A DNA stretch of 64,000 nucleotides, from contig NZ_JACFXW010000001.1 of the NCBI RefSeq assembly GCF_014158035.1, positions 3,822,001 to 3,886,000 on the forward strand. The letters are read 5' to 3'. A model generated the notes under the pieces. That model worked only from the letters and a program-made list of their open reading frames with translations, was not told the DNA's origin and searched no databases. The translations under genes were made by a program, and so were the position numbers. Source of the stretch: Rhizobium sp. G21 (GTDB lineage: Bacteria > Pseudomonadota > Alphaproteobacteria > Rhizobiales > Rhizobiaceae). Positions 29,761-39,607 of this stretch are shown piece by piece (position 1 is the stretch's first letter; the number at the start of each line of letters is the position of its first letter).

Positions 29761-30508
29761 TCAGGCGCCGGCGAGCCAGCGCTCGAACCGGGTCGACCCC
29801 AGCCGCGCCGCCTCCAAATGCTCGGGAACAAGCGATCCCCGTTCGAGCGCCGCGCCGAAATAGCGGGCCGCGCTGTCGGCCAGGACCTCCCGATGGTCGC
29901 CATCGGCGGCGATGCGGCGGGCGACGAAGTCGCGGAACGGCAGGCGGTCGGGACCGGCGATCTCGATCGTGGCGTTCCGCGGTTCAGCGAGCGCGATGTC
30001 GGGCGAGCGCTGCGGCCACATCGGCGGCGGCGATGGGCTGGAATTCGGCATCGGGCACGACGAGGCGGTCGCCGGCGACCGACGCTTGGGCGATGGTCGC
30101 GACAAATTCGAAGAACTGGGTGGCTCGCACGATGGTGGGGATGCCGGAACCTTTGATCAGCCGCTCCTGCGCAACCTTGGCCCGAAAATAGCCATTGCTC
30201 TCCAGCCGGTCCGTGCCGACGATGGACAGCGCGACGTGATGCGTCACGCCAGCCTCGCCTTCGGCGGCGAGGAGGTTGCGGCCGGAGCGCTCGAAGAAGT
30301 CGAGCACCGCCGTGTCCTCGAACGAGGGCGAATTGGACACGTCGACCACCACGTCGGCTCCGGTCAGGGCGTCTGCGAGGCCTTCGCCCGTCAAGGCGTT
30401 CACCCCGCTGCTTGGGGACGCCGCGATGGCCTCATGTCCCTTCTGCGAGAGCCGGGACGTCAGTTGTCGACCGATAAGGCCGCTTCCACCAATCACCACG
30501 ATTTTCAT
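29761..30508 (-). pseudogene. NmrA-like NAD(P)-binding SDR-family protein, one frameshift
   Basis: Starts MKIVVIGGSGLIGRQL, the Rossmann glycine motif of atypical SDR proteins of the NmrA/YwnB kind, and continues with FFERSGRNLLAA, YFRAKVAQERLI and TQFFEFV. The frame changes after IAAADVAAALA at 30001-30003; one base fewer in that run gives DIALAEPRNATIEIAGPD and the C-terminus to 29761, 248 residues in all. Probably a redox-responsive or quinone-related oxidoreductase; substrate unknown. An ECF41-type promoter lies 71 bases upstream of the start. Confidence 0.85.
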
Positions 30509-30578
30509 GACAACGTCTCCTTGTTCAGGAACGGACGGCGCGGCTCCATGCCGCTTCCAAGCGCCCGTTCGAAAGCAA

Positions 30579-30605
30579 GACGAGGCGAGTTGGGGCGATG
30601 TGACA
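30579..30605 (-). promoter_or_regulatory. ECF41-type promoter upstream of the NmrA-like gene
   Basis: On the minus strand TGTCACA (30605-30599) is followed after exactly 16 bases by CGTC (30582-30579). This matches the ECF41 consensus (-35 TGTCACA, -10 CGTC). The gene start at 30508 lies about 70 bases downstream. A second copy with the same spacing precedes the AhpD-like gene. Confidence 0.75.
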
Positions 30606-30711
30606 TTCACAGGAACAATTTGCGGCTCGCATGCAAATTCGCCTCCGGCGCCGAGAGATCGGCGGAAGCGGGACGGCGATGACGCCGCCCCTCTTGTTGC
30701 AAAAGCGCCGA

Positions 30712-31167
30712 CTAGGCCCTGGCCTTGACCGGAAGGCGAAAGGGCGCGCCGAGGCGGTTGAAGGCGTTCATGGCTGCTATGGTGATGGTGAGGTCCACAA
30801 GCTCCTTCGGCGAGAATGCCGCGCTTACGGCCGCATAGGCTTCGTCGGAGGCGTGCGTCTCGCTGACCAGCGTCACTTCCTCCGCCCATGCGAGGGCCGC
30901 GCGGTACCGGTCGGGAAAGAGATGCGGCGCCTCGGCCCATACCGGAACCAGAACCACCTTTTCGATCGGCATGGTCTTGAGGAGGTCGCGCGTATGCAGA
31001 TCGATGCAATGCGCGCAGCCATTGATCTGCGACACCCGCAGGAAGATGAGGTGGATCAGTTCTTCGGGAAGATCGGCCCCCGTCATGATGTAATGGTGAA
31101 CGCCATAGAGCGCTTTGGCGCCCTCAGGCGCCACTTCGTTCCACACCAATCGCTTGCTTTCGCTCAT
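30712..31167 (-). CDS. Carboxymuconolactone decarboxylase/AhpD-like alkylhydroperoxidase-fold protein
   Basis: A 151-residue protein of the CMD family. The AhpD-type redox centre is present as NGCAHCIDLHTRD, with two cysteines and a downstream histidine, and ALAWAEEVTLVSETH follows as in the peroxidase-related subgroup. It probably reduces peroxides or acts as a thiol-disulfide protein in the cytoplasm. The ATG at 31167 follows AGAGGACGAGAC. It is preceded by an ECF41-type promoter, the gene pairing known for this sigma group. Confidence 0.92.
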   Translation of the reverse strand: MSESKRLVWNEVAPEGAKALYGVHHYIMTGADLPEELIHLIFLRVSQINGCAHCIDLHTRDLLKTMPIEKVVLVPVWAEAPHLFPDRYRAALAWAEEVTLVSETHASDEAYAAVSAAFSPKELVDLTITIAAMNAFNRLGAPFRLPVKARA

Positions 31168-31214
31168 GTCTCGTCCTCTTGCTCGAAACGCCGAAGATCG
31201 ACGTTCGGAGCCAT

Positions 31215-31241
31215 GACGAGCCGCGCCGCCTCGATGTGACA
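31215..31241 (-). promoter_or_regulatory. ECF41-type promoter upstream of the AhpD-like gene
   Basis: Minus-strand TGTCACA (31241-31235), then 16 bases, then CGTC (31218-31215). The spacing and both elements equal those at 30579-30605. The start codon at 31167 is 48 bases downstream. Confidence 0.78.
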
Positions 31242-31288
31242 TGCGGCGCAGTATTTGCGCTCGAAGGAGCTCAAATCCCGGTAAGCAA

Positions 31289-31660
31289 TCAGGGGCTGGT
31301 CTCTATCTCGACCTTGTCCGGATAGAATGCGAGATGGCCGGCGATGGCGGCGACCGCATCATGCGGCGTCTCGTAGCTCCAAACGCCATTGCGCCCGCTC
31401 GCTCCGCTCGGCAGGTCGAAATAGGAGGCGTCACCCTTGTAGGGGCAATGGGTGGCGTGGGTCGAGCGGGTGAGCGACGTCATGTCCGCATCCGCCCTCG
31501 GCACATACATGACGGCGGGATAGTTCGCTTCTTTGAGCGTCAGCGCCTCGCGGCTGTCGGCGACCACTTTATCGCCGCAACGGATCACGACCCGTCCCGC
31601 GAAAGGGGCCACGACAATCGGATGATTGGAGTCCGGGATCTTAAATGGCTTGCCAGTCAT
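31289..31660 (-). CDS. DUF427 domain protein
   Basis: A 123-residue cytoplasmic protein of the DUF427 family, recognised by YVPRADADMTSL, THCPYKGDASYFDL and a C-terminal VWSYETPHDAVAAIAGHLAFYPDKVEI. The function of the family is not established. ATG at 31660 follows AGGAGAAAATCG, better placed than an upstream in-frame start. It is on the same strand as the ECF41 target genes but lies upstream of their promoter. Confidence 0.9.
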   Translation of the reverse strand: MTGKPFKIPDSNHPIVVAPFAGRVVIRCGDKVVADSREALTLKEANYPAVMYVPRADADMTSLTRSTHATHCPYKGDASYFDLPSGASGRNGVWSYETPHDAVAAIAGHLAFYPDKVEIETSP

Positions 31661-31753
31661 CGATTTTCTCCTCACTCTGGCTCATTGTCGTCTGACCACC
31701 ATGCCAGATCATGGATCGTGGAGACAATGTCGGGTCGAGAAGGAAACTTCACC

Positions 31754-33499
<1,746 letters not shown>

Positions 33500-33868
33500 G
33501 CGGGCGAACGAGCGGCGGTCCAATCCGAAACCCGGCCCGTTCTATCGGGAAAACTGCGTCGCTTCGCGCAGGTCGGCGCGAAGCGGGCGCTTGAGGAGAC
33601 TGACGGTTCAGAGCGTCATGCCGAACGCCTCTGTCGACGCCCGAAGCCGGCTCGACCAATGTCCCCGTCCGCGCTGTGGCGGCGTCCATCAGCCTGCTGG
33701 ACAACGGCTGCCGACAGGCTGCGCCGACGGTTTCTTCCCGTCACCGTCCCTCCGAAGAGGGGCCACGACCCTGCCGAATTCAGCGCGCGTTAACTGGGGC
33801 TGCAACGGAACTCTATCTTCGTGACGGGCTTTAATGATGGCGTCATTCAACATCAAGGGAGCCTCCGG
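33500..33868. other. Intergenic region after ggt
   Basis: About 370 bases with no supported gene. Small open frames on both strands show no family resemblance. GGAGCCTCCGG directly before 33869 is the ribosome site of the next gene. No clear terminator hairpin with T-run was found. Confidence 0.6.
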
Positions 33869-34688
33869 ATGGCATTCATCGAAGCAAAAGATGGCACGAA
33901 ACTGCACGTCAAGGACACGGGCGAAGGTCGCCCGGTCATCCTCATCCACGGCTGGCCGCTGACCGGCGATATGTTCGAGTACCAGACTGTCGCGCTCTTG
34001 GAAGCCGGTTTCCGCGTCGTCACCTATGATCGCCGCGGCTTTGGCCAGTCCGGACATCCGGCGAGCGGCTATACCTACGACATTTTTGCCGACGACCTCG
34101 CCGCCGTCATCGATGGCCTCGACCTGCAAGGCGTCAGCCTTGTCGGCTTTTTCCATGGGTGGCGGCGAGATAGCCCGCTATCTCTCTCGCCATGGCGCGT
34201 CGAAAATATCGAAAGCCGTGCTTGTGGCGTCGGTCGCCGGCTACCTTCTCAAGGACGAGACCAATCCCGACGGCGTCGACGGCAGCGTCTTCGAGGGCAT
34301 GAAGGCGGATATTCGCAAGGACCGTTTCGCCTTTCTGCAGAGCTTTGCCAAGACGTTCTACGGCGTCGGCTTGGTGACCAGCCCGGTCAGCCAAGGCGTG
34401 CTGGACTGGTCCTTCGTCCTCGGCGTGATGGCGAGCCCGAAGGCGACGATCGATTGCGTCGACGCGTTCGGCAAGACCGATTTCCGGCCGGATTTCGCGG
34501 CGTTTACAATTCCGACGCTCGTCATCCATGGCACCGGCGACAAGACCGTGCCGATCGATCCGACGGGCCGGGCCGCCGCAAAGGGGATCGCCGGGGCGAG
34601 GCTCGTCGAGTATGACGGGGAACCTCACGGCCTGTTTGCAACCGCGCCCGATCGCCTGAACCGGGACCTGATCGAGTTTCTCGCCTGA
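33869..34688 (+). pseudogene. Alpha/beta hydrolase, non-heme chloroperoxidase-like, one frameshift
   Basis: Repaired length 272 residues, typical for the arylesterase/chloroperoxidase group of alpha/beta hydrolases. It has HGWPLTGDMFEYQ for the oxyanion hole, YDRRGFGQSGHP, and the nucleophile elbow GFSMGGGE, reached only if the T-run at 34148-34152 is shortened from five to four. The acid lies in HGTGDKTVPID and the histidine in DGEPHGL. Substrate unknown. The parts are otherwise intact, so an assembly error is likely. Confidence 0.88.
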
Positions 34689-34755
34689 TCACAGGGGCGG
34701 GCGCGCCGCTGGATGCGCCCGCCCCGTATCGCGGTCTGACGCCATTCTTGATCCG

Positions 34756-35459
34756 TCAACGCGGCAATTTGGCCAAGCCCTTGGCCAGGATGCGGCCGGT
34801 CGGACGCCCGGTCGGCGATCCCCCGACTGTTCGAGCGTGATCTCGTAGAGCTGGTTGTCACGCGGGGTGGGCAATGCCGGCCCATCGAGGCGAGCCGAAC
34901 GAACGCCCTCAAGCAATCCCAGCGACACGGGTCCCATGTCTCGCGAGGGAAGCGTCCAAACCTCCATGGTCTTATCGTTCGGCACTGCGAAGTCCGCCAG
35001 AAGGCGGACGGTCGCCCGCTCATCGCCAAAGTCCTCGATCACCGCCTGGACCTCCCCGGCCTCATTGAGCAAAACGGCGACGACGATCGGATCGGCCGTG
35101 CGACTGATGCTGTAGCCGAGACCTATTGCCAGCAACAACGCAGCCGCGGTCGATGAAAGCGCTGCGATCTTCCAGCCCTTGCTGGAATTGTCATTCGCGA
35201 CGGCGGAAACAGGCGGGCCGCTCGTCCCTTGCTGCGCGGGCAGCGCAGATTCGATGCGAGTCCATAGACTGTCGTTGACGCTGGCCGGCGTAACGGTCGC
35301 GTCCAGCGGCAGGAAACGCTCACGGCTCAGGGCGATCGCCGCCTTCAGTTCCGGATCGCGTTCCATGGCGTTTTCGATTTGCCGAGCGGTGGCGCTTTCG
35401 GCGAGGCCCAGCACATATTCATCGGCGAGGTCTGCCAGGTCCTTCCGGTCATAGGTCAT
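34756..35459 (-). pseudogene. Anti-sigma factor (RskA/anti-sigma-K type), frameshift near the C-terminus
   Basis: An N-terminal cytoplasmic sigma-binding part (residues 1-90, LADEYVLGLAESATARQIE), one transmembrane span (IAALSSTAAALLLAIGLGYSI, about 100-120) and a periplasmic RskA C-terminal domain (MEVWTLPSRDMGPVSLGLL). The frame is lost at a C-run of five at 34820-34824; a sixth base gives the family-like end GRPTGRILAKGLAKLPR and 234 residues. Its ATG overlaps the sigma gene stop (ATGA), so the pair is coupled. It holds the sigma factor inactive at the membrane. Confidence 0.9.
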
Positions 35460-36001
35460 GCCATGCACTCCCGAAGCGTCGTAAGCCCGCGCCTGATCCA
35501 GGATTTCGCAGTCCCAAGCGGAATGCGCAGTCTGCCGGCGATCTCCCCGTGGGAATACCCTCCAACATAGGCCATCAGAATGCCGTTCCGCTTCGTCTCA
35601 TCAAGCGATCCGAGGCATTCGTGGAGACGGGATCGTTGGTCCAGGCGCCGCCACGCAGCCATGATCGCCTCCGCATGCTCGGCTTCCTGAAGCGTTTCGA
35701 CGTCTTCGACCACATGTTCCCGCTTGCCGTCCCGCAGCAAATTGAGCGCCCTGTTTCGGACAATCGCGTAAATCCATCCGCGCGCGGAGCCATGATCGGC
35801 GCTGTATTGATATGCGTGGGTCCATATCCGGATGAAGGCTTCCTGCACGACCTCTTCGGCAAGTTCGCGGCGCCTCACGATACGCTGCGCCACGGCGACC
35901 AGCCGCCCGGCCTCCTGATCGAAAATACGTCGCAGCGCCAGACGGTCGCCCTTCGCGCAGGCGGCGAGCGCCTGATCCAGATCATCCGGCCCTGAGCCCA
36001 T
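35456..36001 (-). CDS. ECF-family RNA polymerase sigma factor
   Basis: A 181-residue sigma factor with region 2 (LVAVAQRIVRRRELAEEVVQEAFIRIWTHA, shown in part) and region 4 (SLDETKRNGILMAYVGGYSHGEIA then GTAKSWIRRGL). It is of the SigK-like kind paired with RskA-type anti-sigma factors. The ATG at 36001 is preferred over GTG at 36028 because AGGGAAGG lies 11 bases before it. The divergent DUF4394 gene is a likely target. Confidence 0.92.
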   Translation of the reverse strand: MGSGPDDLDQALAACAKGDRLALRRIFDQEAGRLVAVAQRIVRRRELAEEVVQEAFIRIWTHAYQYSADHGSARGWIYAIVRNRALNLLRDGKREHVVEDVETLQEAEHAEAIMAAWRRLDQRSRLHECLGSLDETKRNGILMAYVGGYSHGEIAGRLRIPLGTAKSWIRRGLTTLRECMA

Positions 36002-36077
36002 CGCTATGCTTACCTTCCCTGACGCCACAGTTGAACATCGTCAATTCTCGGAAACTATACCCGTCCAGCCATCCGAT

Positions 36078-36116
36078 GGATGCATCCCGGAAATTATTTT
36101 TACAGCCTGCATCCAT
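36078..36116. promoter_or_regulatory. Palindromic elements in the sigma/DUF4394 divergent region
   Basis: GGATGCATCC (36078-36087) is a perfect 10-bp palindrome; with its flank, ATGGATGC (36076-36083) is also inverted as GCATCCAT at 36109-36116. They lie in the 200-base region between the ECF sigma gene and the DUF4394 gene. A regulatory role is likely but no factor can be named, and no clear ECF promoter was recognised. Confidence 0.4.
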
Positions 36117-36203
36117 TCGCGGGCTCTGCGGTGTCTCGATGATGAAGGGTCACGAGCCGAGCGCCTGACGCCTTCTCAAATGTTGAACGCACGGGAGAAT
36201 GAC

Positions 36204-36992
36204 ATGAAGACCATCCGTTTCGCCCTGATCGCCTCCGCCGCCTTTGCCGCCACGGTGTCGACGGCCTTTGCGGCGCCCGTTCTCGGGCTGACCGGCGACA
36301 AGACACTCGTCATGTTCGATACCGAAAAGCCTGTGGTGACCAAGACCATGGAAGTCGCCGGCGTCGACAAGCTCGTCGGCATCGATTACCGGCCCGGCAA
36401 CAACACGGTGATCGGCGTCACCCCGGACCACCGCATCGTAACCATCGATCTGGAAAGCGGCGCTGCCACCGATCTCGCAAAGATGGACAAAATGCTGACG
36501 CTGACGGAGGCTCCGGTCGTGGTGGATTTCAACCCGATGGCGGATCGTCTTCGCTTCATGACCGGCGTCGCCAACCACCGCGTCCATCCGGATACCGGCG
36601 CAGTGACGGTAGACGGCGCGCTCGCCTTCGAAGATGGCGACATGCACAAGGGCGAGACGCCGAACATCGTGGCGGCCGCCTATATCAACTCCATCGGCAA
36701 GCCGGAAAAGACCGCGATGTACAACATCGACGCGACCATCGGCGCTCTCATCCAGCAGACCAAACCAAATGACGGCTCCCTGAAGGCAATCGGCAAGCTC
36801 GGACTTGCGGACAAACCAGCCGCCTACGCCTTCGACATCCAGGGCAGGGAAGGCGGCGAGAACACCGCCTATCTCGCTGCGAACAAGATGCTCTACACCG
36901 TCGATCTTGAAACGGGCGCCGCCACCGAAGTCGGCGCCATCACCGGCGCGGACAGCGACGTCCGCGACATGGCTGTTCTTCCCGCCATGTGA
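36204..36992 (+). CDS. DUF4394 domain exported protein
   Basis: A 262-residue protein with a signal peptide (residues 1-23, FALIASAAFAATVSTAFAA) followed by a DUF4394 beta-propeller-like domain: LVGIDYRPGNN, LYTVDLETGAATEVGAI and repeated VDxxTG segments. Function of the domain is not known. ATG at 36204 follows GGGAGAATGAC. Divergent from the ECF sigma/anti-sigma pair, a common arrangement for such proteins, so it may belong to that regulon. Confidence 0.9.
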   Translation: MKTIRFALIASAAFAATVSTAFAAPVLGLTGDKTLVMFDTEKPVVTKTMEVAGVDKLVGIDYRPGNNTVIGVTPDHRIVTIDLESGAATDLAKMDKMLTLTEAPVVVDFNPMADRLRFMTGVANHRVHPDTGAVTVDGALAFEDGDMHKGETPNIVAAAYINSIGKPEKTAMYNIDATIGALIQQTKPNDGSLKAIGKLGLADKPAAYAFDIQGREGGENTAYLAANKMLYTVDLETGAATEVGAITGADSDVRDMAVLPAM

Positions 36993-37281
36993 CGAGAAGG
37001 AAGAGGACGCAGGCGGGTCGCCGGGACCTGCCTGCGTCCGATCCACAGTGTGACTTTTCGGTTCGCGCGCGCTTGTCGGCCATTCAAGCTGCCCTGCCGC
37101 ATCCCCCAACGCGACCGTTCCTCCGAAATTGCCGCATATTGGTGATGGGGAGGCCGATGGAAGGTCCGCTTGACGGGGATATGTCACGCGATCTGGCGCC
37201 GACATCCGGCGCGGCCCACAGTTCGCTCAAAACTTAGCCAATCGGCAAAGTTTTTCTTGCGTTCGTTGCTGATCCTGATAA
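36993..37281. other. Intergenic region before the first ArsR gene
   Basis: About 290 bases without a gene. AACTTAGC occurs at 37231-37238 and again at 37280-37287, the second copy forming part of the palindrome over the ArsR start. This suggests two operator copies for the ArsR protein. Confidence 0.5.
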
Positions 37282-37299
37282 CTTAGCAACATGGCTAAG
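37282..37299. promoter_or_regulatory. Palindrome over the start codon of the first ArsR gene
   Basis: CTTAGC and GCTAAG flank AACATG, which includes the ATG at 37291. With the upstream CTTAGC copy at 37233-37238 it is a likely autoregulatory operator. Confidence 0.55.
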
Positions 37300-37635
37300 C
37301 ATGATCCCGCTCTTTCGCTGTTGTTCCACGCGCTCGCAGACCCGACGCGTCGATCGATCGTGACGACGCTCGCCGAGGGACCGGTCAGCGTGACCGATCT
37401 CGCCGGACCGACCGGGCTGCGGCTGCCGACCGTGATGCGGCACTTGTCGGTGCTGGAGGAGGCAGGGCTGATCACCACGGCGAAGGATGGACGGGTTCGC
37501 ACCTGCGCCATCGTGCCCGAGGCTCTTGGCCCCGCCCGAACATGGCTCGATCGGCAACAAGCGCTTTGGGAAGCGCGGCTGGATCGGCTGGACTTGATTG
37601 TGATGCAGACAATGAAAGAGCGTGAGAATGACTGA
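37291..37635 (+). CDS. ArsR-family transcriptional regulator
   Basis: A 114-residue winged helix regulator: FHALADPTRRSIVTTLAEG, then the recognition helix around RLPTVMRHLSVLEEAGLI. It lacks the CVC metal motif of arsenic sensors and belongs to the group that precedes SRPBCC (AHSA1) genes. Its stop overlaps the next gene start, so the two are coupled. Probably a repressor of its own operon; inducer unknown. Confidence 0.93.
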   Translation: MAKHDPALSLLFHALADPTRRSIVTTLAEGPVSVTDLAGPTGLRLPTVMRHLSVLEEAGLITTAKDGRVRTCAIVPEALGPARTWLDRQQALWEARLDRLDLIVMQTMKEREND

Positions 37636-38092
37636 GAATATGGAAAGCGCATCGGATCGCACCATGGTGCTGCAGCGGATCATCGAGGCGCCGCGATCCG
37701 TCGTCTGGAGCGTGTGGGTGAACCCGGACACGCTGCCTCTATGGTGGGGACCGGAAGGATTTTCCTGCCGAACGAGCAGGATCGACCTGCGCAGTGGCGG
37801 TGAATGGGTCTTCGACATGATCGCGCCGGATGGAACGGTTTTCCCAAACCACCATCTTTACCACGAGGTGCAGCCCGAAGAGCGGATAGTCTACGCGCTT
37901 CTTTGGGGCGAGAACGGGCCAAAGCACGCCGACGCCGTCGTGACGATGGAGGAACAAGATGGCGCAACCAGGGTGACGCTGACGATGGTCTTCAGCACCG
38001 CCGCGGAATATCAGACCGCCAAGGGTTTTGGAGCGGAAGAACTCGGGCAGCAAACGCTGGCCAAACTGGAACGGTTCGCGGCGTCGCGCTGA
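37628..38092 (+). CDS. SRPBCC (AHSA1-like) domain protein
   Basis: A 154-residue START-like fold protein: RIIEAPRSVVWSVWVNPDTL, WWGPEGFSC, GGEWVFDMIAPDG and a final helix. The family binds hydrophobic ligands in a deep pocket; AHSA1 relatives can contact Hsp90. Specific role unknown. ATG at 37628 overlaps the end of the ArsR gene; an in-frame GTG at 37622 is the alternative. Confidence 0.93.
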   Translation: MTENMESASDRTMVLQRIIEAPRSVVWSVWVNPDTLPLWWGPEGFSCRTSRIDLRSGGEWVFDMIAPDGTVFPNHHLYHEVQPEERIVYALLWGENGPKHADAVVTMEEQDGATRVTLTMVFSTAAEYQTAKGFGAEELGQQTLAKLERFAASR

Positions 38093-38228
38093 AGCCTATG
38101 GTTCGGATGTCTCACATGAGAGGGTCGGAGCAGGTCCGCCCAATTCGATGGGGGATCCGCCCGCTGCGGCGGAGGCGGGCCTGATCTCTCGCCGGCGGCC
38201 TGCGCGTCCCCGTCCGTCGAAAACCATG

Positions 38229-38732
38229 CTATCGGTCTTCGCCGGCCAGCAAGTCGTCGAGTTGGTCCATCTGCTCCGGCAATGCGGCAGCCGAACCTTC
38301 GAGCGCGTCCTCGAGCGCTTCCTTGGACGGATAGACTTCGTGATACGTCAGGAGCGTCTTTCCGTCCCGGTCCTCGAACGTCACGGTCGTGACTGCGCCG
38401 TCTTCGCCTTCGTCGTTGGTCCAGACGATGCGCTCGTTGGGCGCGACATCGAGATATTTGCCGTAGAAGGCCATGGTTTCCGAACCTTCGGCGCCGAACT
38501 CCAGCCGATATTTGCCGCCGGTGCGGACATCCATCTCGCATGAGGCCAGCGAAATGCCGGGGATGGATTTGGGCGCCCACCAGCGCCGGAAGAGTTCAGG
38601 CCGGCTCCACGCCTTGTAAACGGCGCTCGGCGGCGCATTGAACGTCCGGGTCACGACCAGTTCGCGATCCCCTCTGCGTTCGATCGTCGTCTCGTTTTGC
38701 GGATCGACGCCACTGAGTGTGCTGTCATTCAT
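38229..38732 (-). CDS. SRPBCC (AHSA1-like) domain protein
   Basis: A 167-residue START-like protein: RTFNAPPSAVYKAWSRPEL, RRWWAPKSIPGI, DVRTGGKYRLEF and TYHEVYPSKEALEDAL. It is the second gene of a minus-strand ArsR-SRPBCC unit, its ATG overlapping the ArsR end. It faces the plus-strand unit across 136 bases that include a GC-rich 6-bp hairpin at 38159-38180. The two SRPBCC proteins differ in sequence, so this is not a recent duplication. Confidence 0.93.
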   Translation of the reverse strand: MNDSTLSGVDPQNETTIERRGDRELVVTRTFNAPPSAVYKAWSRPELFRRWWAPKSIPGISLASCEMDVRTGGKYRLEFGAEGSETMAFYGKYLDVAPNERIVWTNDEGEDGAVTTVTFEDRDGKTLLTYHEVYPSKEALEDALEGSAAALPEQMDQLDDLLAGEDR

Positions 38733-39072
38733 CGCTTCCCTCCCGTTCCATTTCACTGAGAAGATCGTCCAACGCTTCGAAGCGGGCCTCGAAGAGCTTG
38801 CGACGCGCCGCGATCCAATCGGCCTCCGCATTGAGCCCGTGTTTTCCAAGCTTGCAGGTTCTGACGCGCCCGACCTTCTCCGTGACGACGAGTCCCGCGC
38901 GCTCGAGGACCTGCACATGCTTCTTCATGCCGGTCGGCGTCATCCGGAACTCGTCGGCGAGACGGGTGATCGACGCGTCGCCCCGCCCAAGCTGATCGAT
39001 TATCCCACGCCGGGTGGCGTCCGACAGCGCCGCGAATGTGCGATCGAGCCGATCTTTCGAATGCTGAACCAT
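38725..39072 (-). CDS. ArsR-family transcriptional regulator
   Basis: A 115-residue regulator beginning MVQHSKDRLDRTFAAL, with SDATRRGIIDQLGRGDASI, recognition region RMTPTGMKKHVQVLERAGLV and the usual C-terminal helix. ATG at 39072 is chosen because it lies inside an 18-bp palindrome and matches the common MVQ start of the family. Coupled to the SRPBCC gene downstream. Confidence 0.92.
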   Translation of the reverse strand: MVQHSKDRLDRTFAALSDATRRGIIDQLGRGDASITRLADEFRMTPTGMKKHVQVLERAGLVVTEKVGRVRTCKLGKHGLNAEADWIAARRKLFEARFEALDDLLSEMEREGSDE

Positions 39073-39081
39073 ATGGTTCAG
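39064..39081. promoter_or_regulatory. 18-bp perfect palindrome over the second ArsR start codon
   Basis: CTGAACCATATGGTTCAG is perfectly self-complementary and includes the start codon (CAT at 39070-39072). Likely the autoregulatory operator of this ArsR protein; it differs in sequence from the site of the first module. Confidence 0.65.
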
Positions 39082-39600
39082 TATAGGGCCTGTGAGCAGA
39101 AGATGCAAGCGCGGTGAGCATTGCTGGCGGAGGGCGGCTATTGGAGGCGGTTCATCCCTGCGCATGCCGGCAATACTCTTCCTGCGGCGTCATCAATTTT
39201 GCCGCCAATTTCCGGACCTGCGGCGACACAGGGACTTTTTGGCGAACAGCTCTCCGTCTTCACGACTGGTTCTTCGTTCACTTCCGGCTGCTGGCGCTTT
39301 CGCCGTATCCTGAAGCGTTTACTTTATTGAGGCGGAGACAGAGGTGTTGAGCCCGGATGGAGGCTGGCTTCAACAAAAATATCAATAAAAACAAGTTGTA
39401 ATGCTGATTGTTGGAGCGAGGCGCGACGCTATGTCTGGTCGTGCAAGATTTCCGCTTCGTCAGCGAAACTTTATTCACAAACACGCGATCTATTGTGATC
39501 TCTATAAATACAGGGCTTGACTGAGTATCCTATTAGAACTGACACTCCGCCTCAGTTAAGCCCCGTTCAAGACGTCGATTTCCAGCATCAAAGAGCTAGG
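39082..39600. other. Intergenic region before the sensor kinase
   Basis: About 500 bases in which I support no gene. The part 39360-39520 is richer in A and T than its surroundings (for example AACAAAAATATCAATAAAAA) and could contain the promoter of the kinase operon. Short open frames here resemble nothing. Confidence 0.5.
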
Positions 39601-39607
39601 CCCGATC

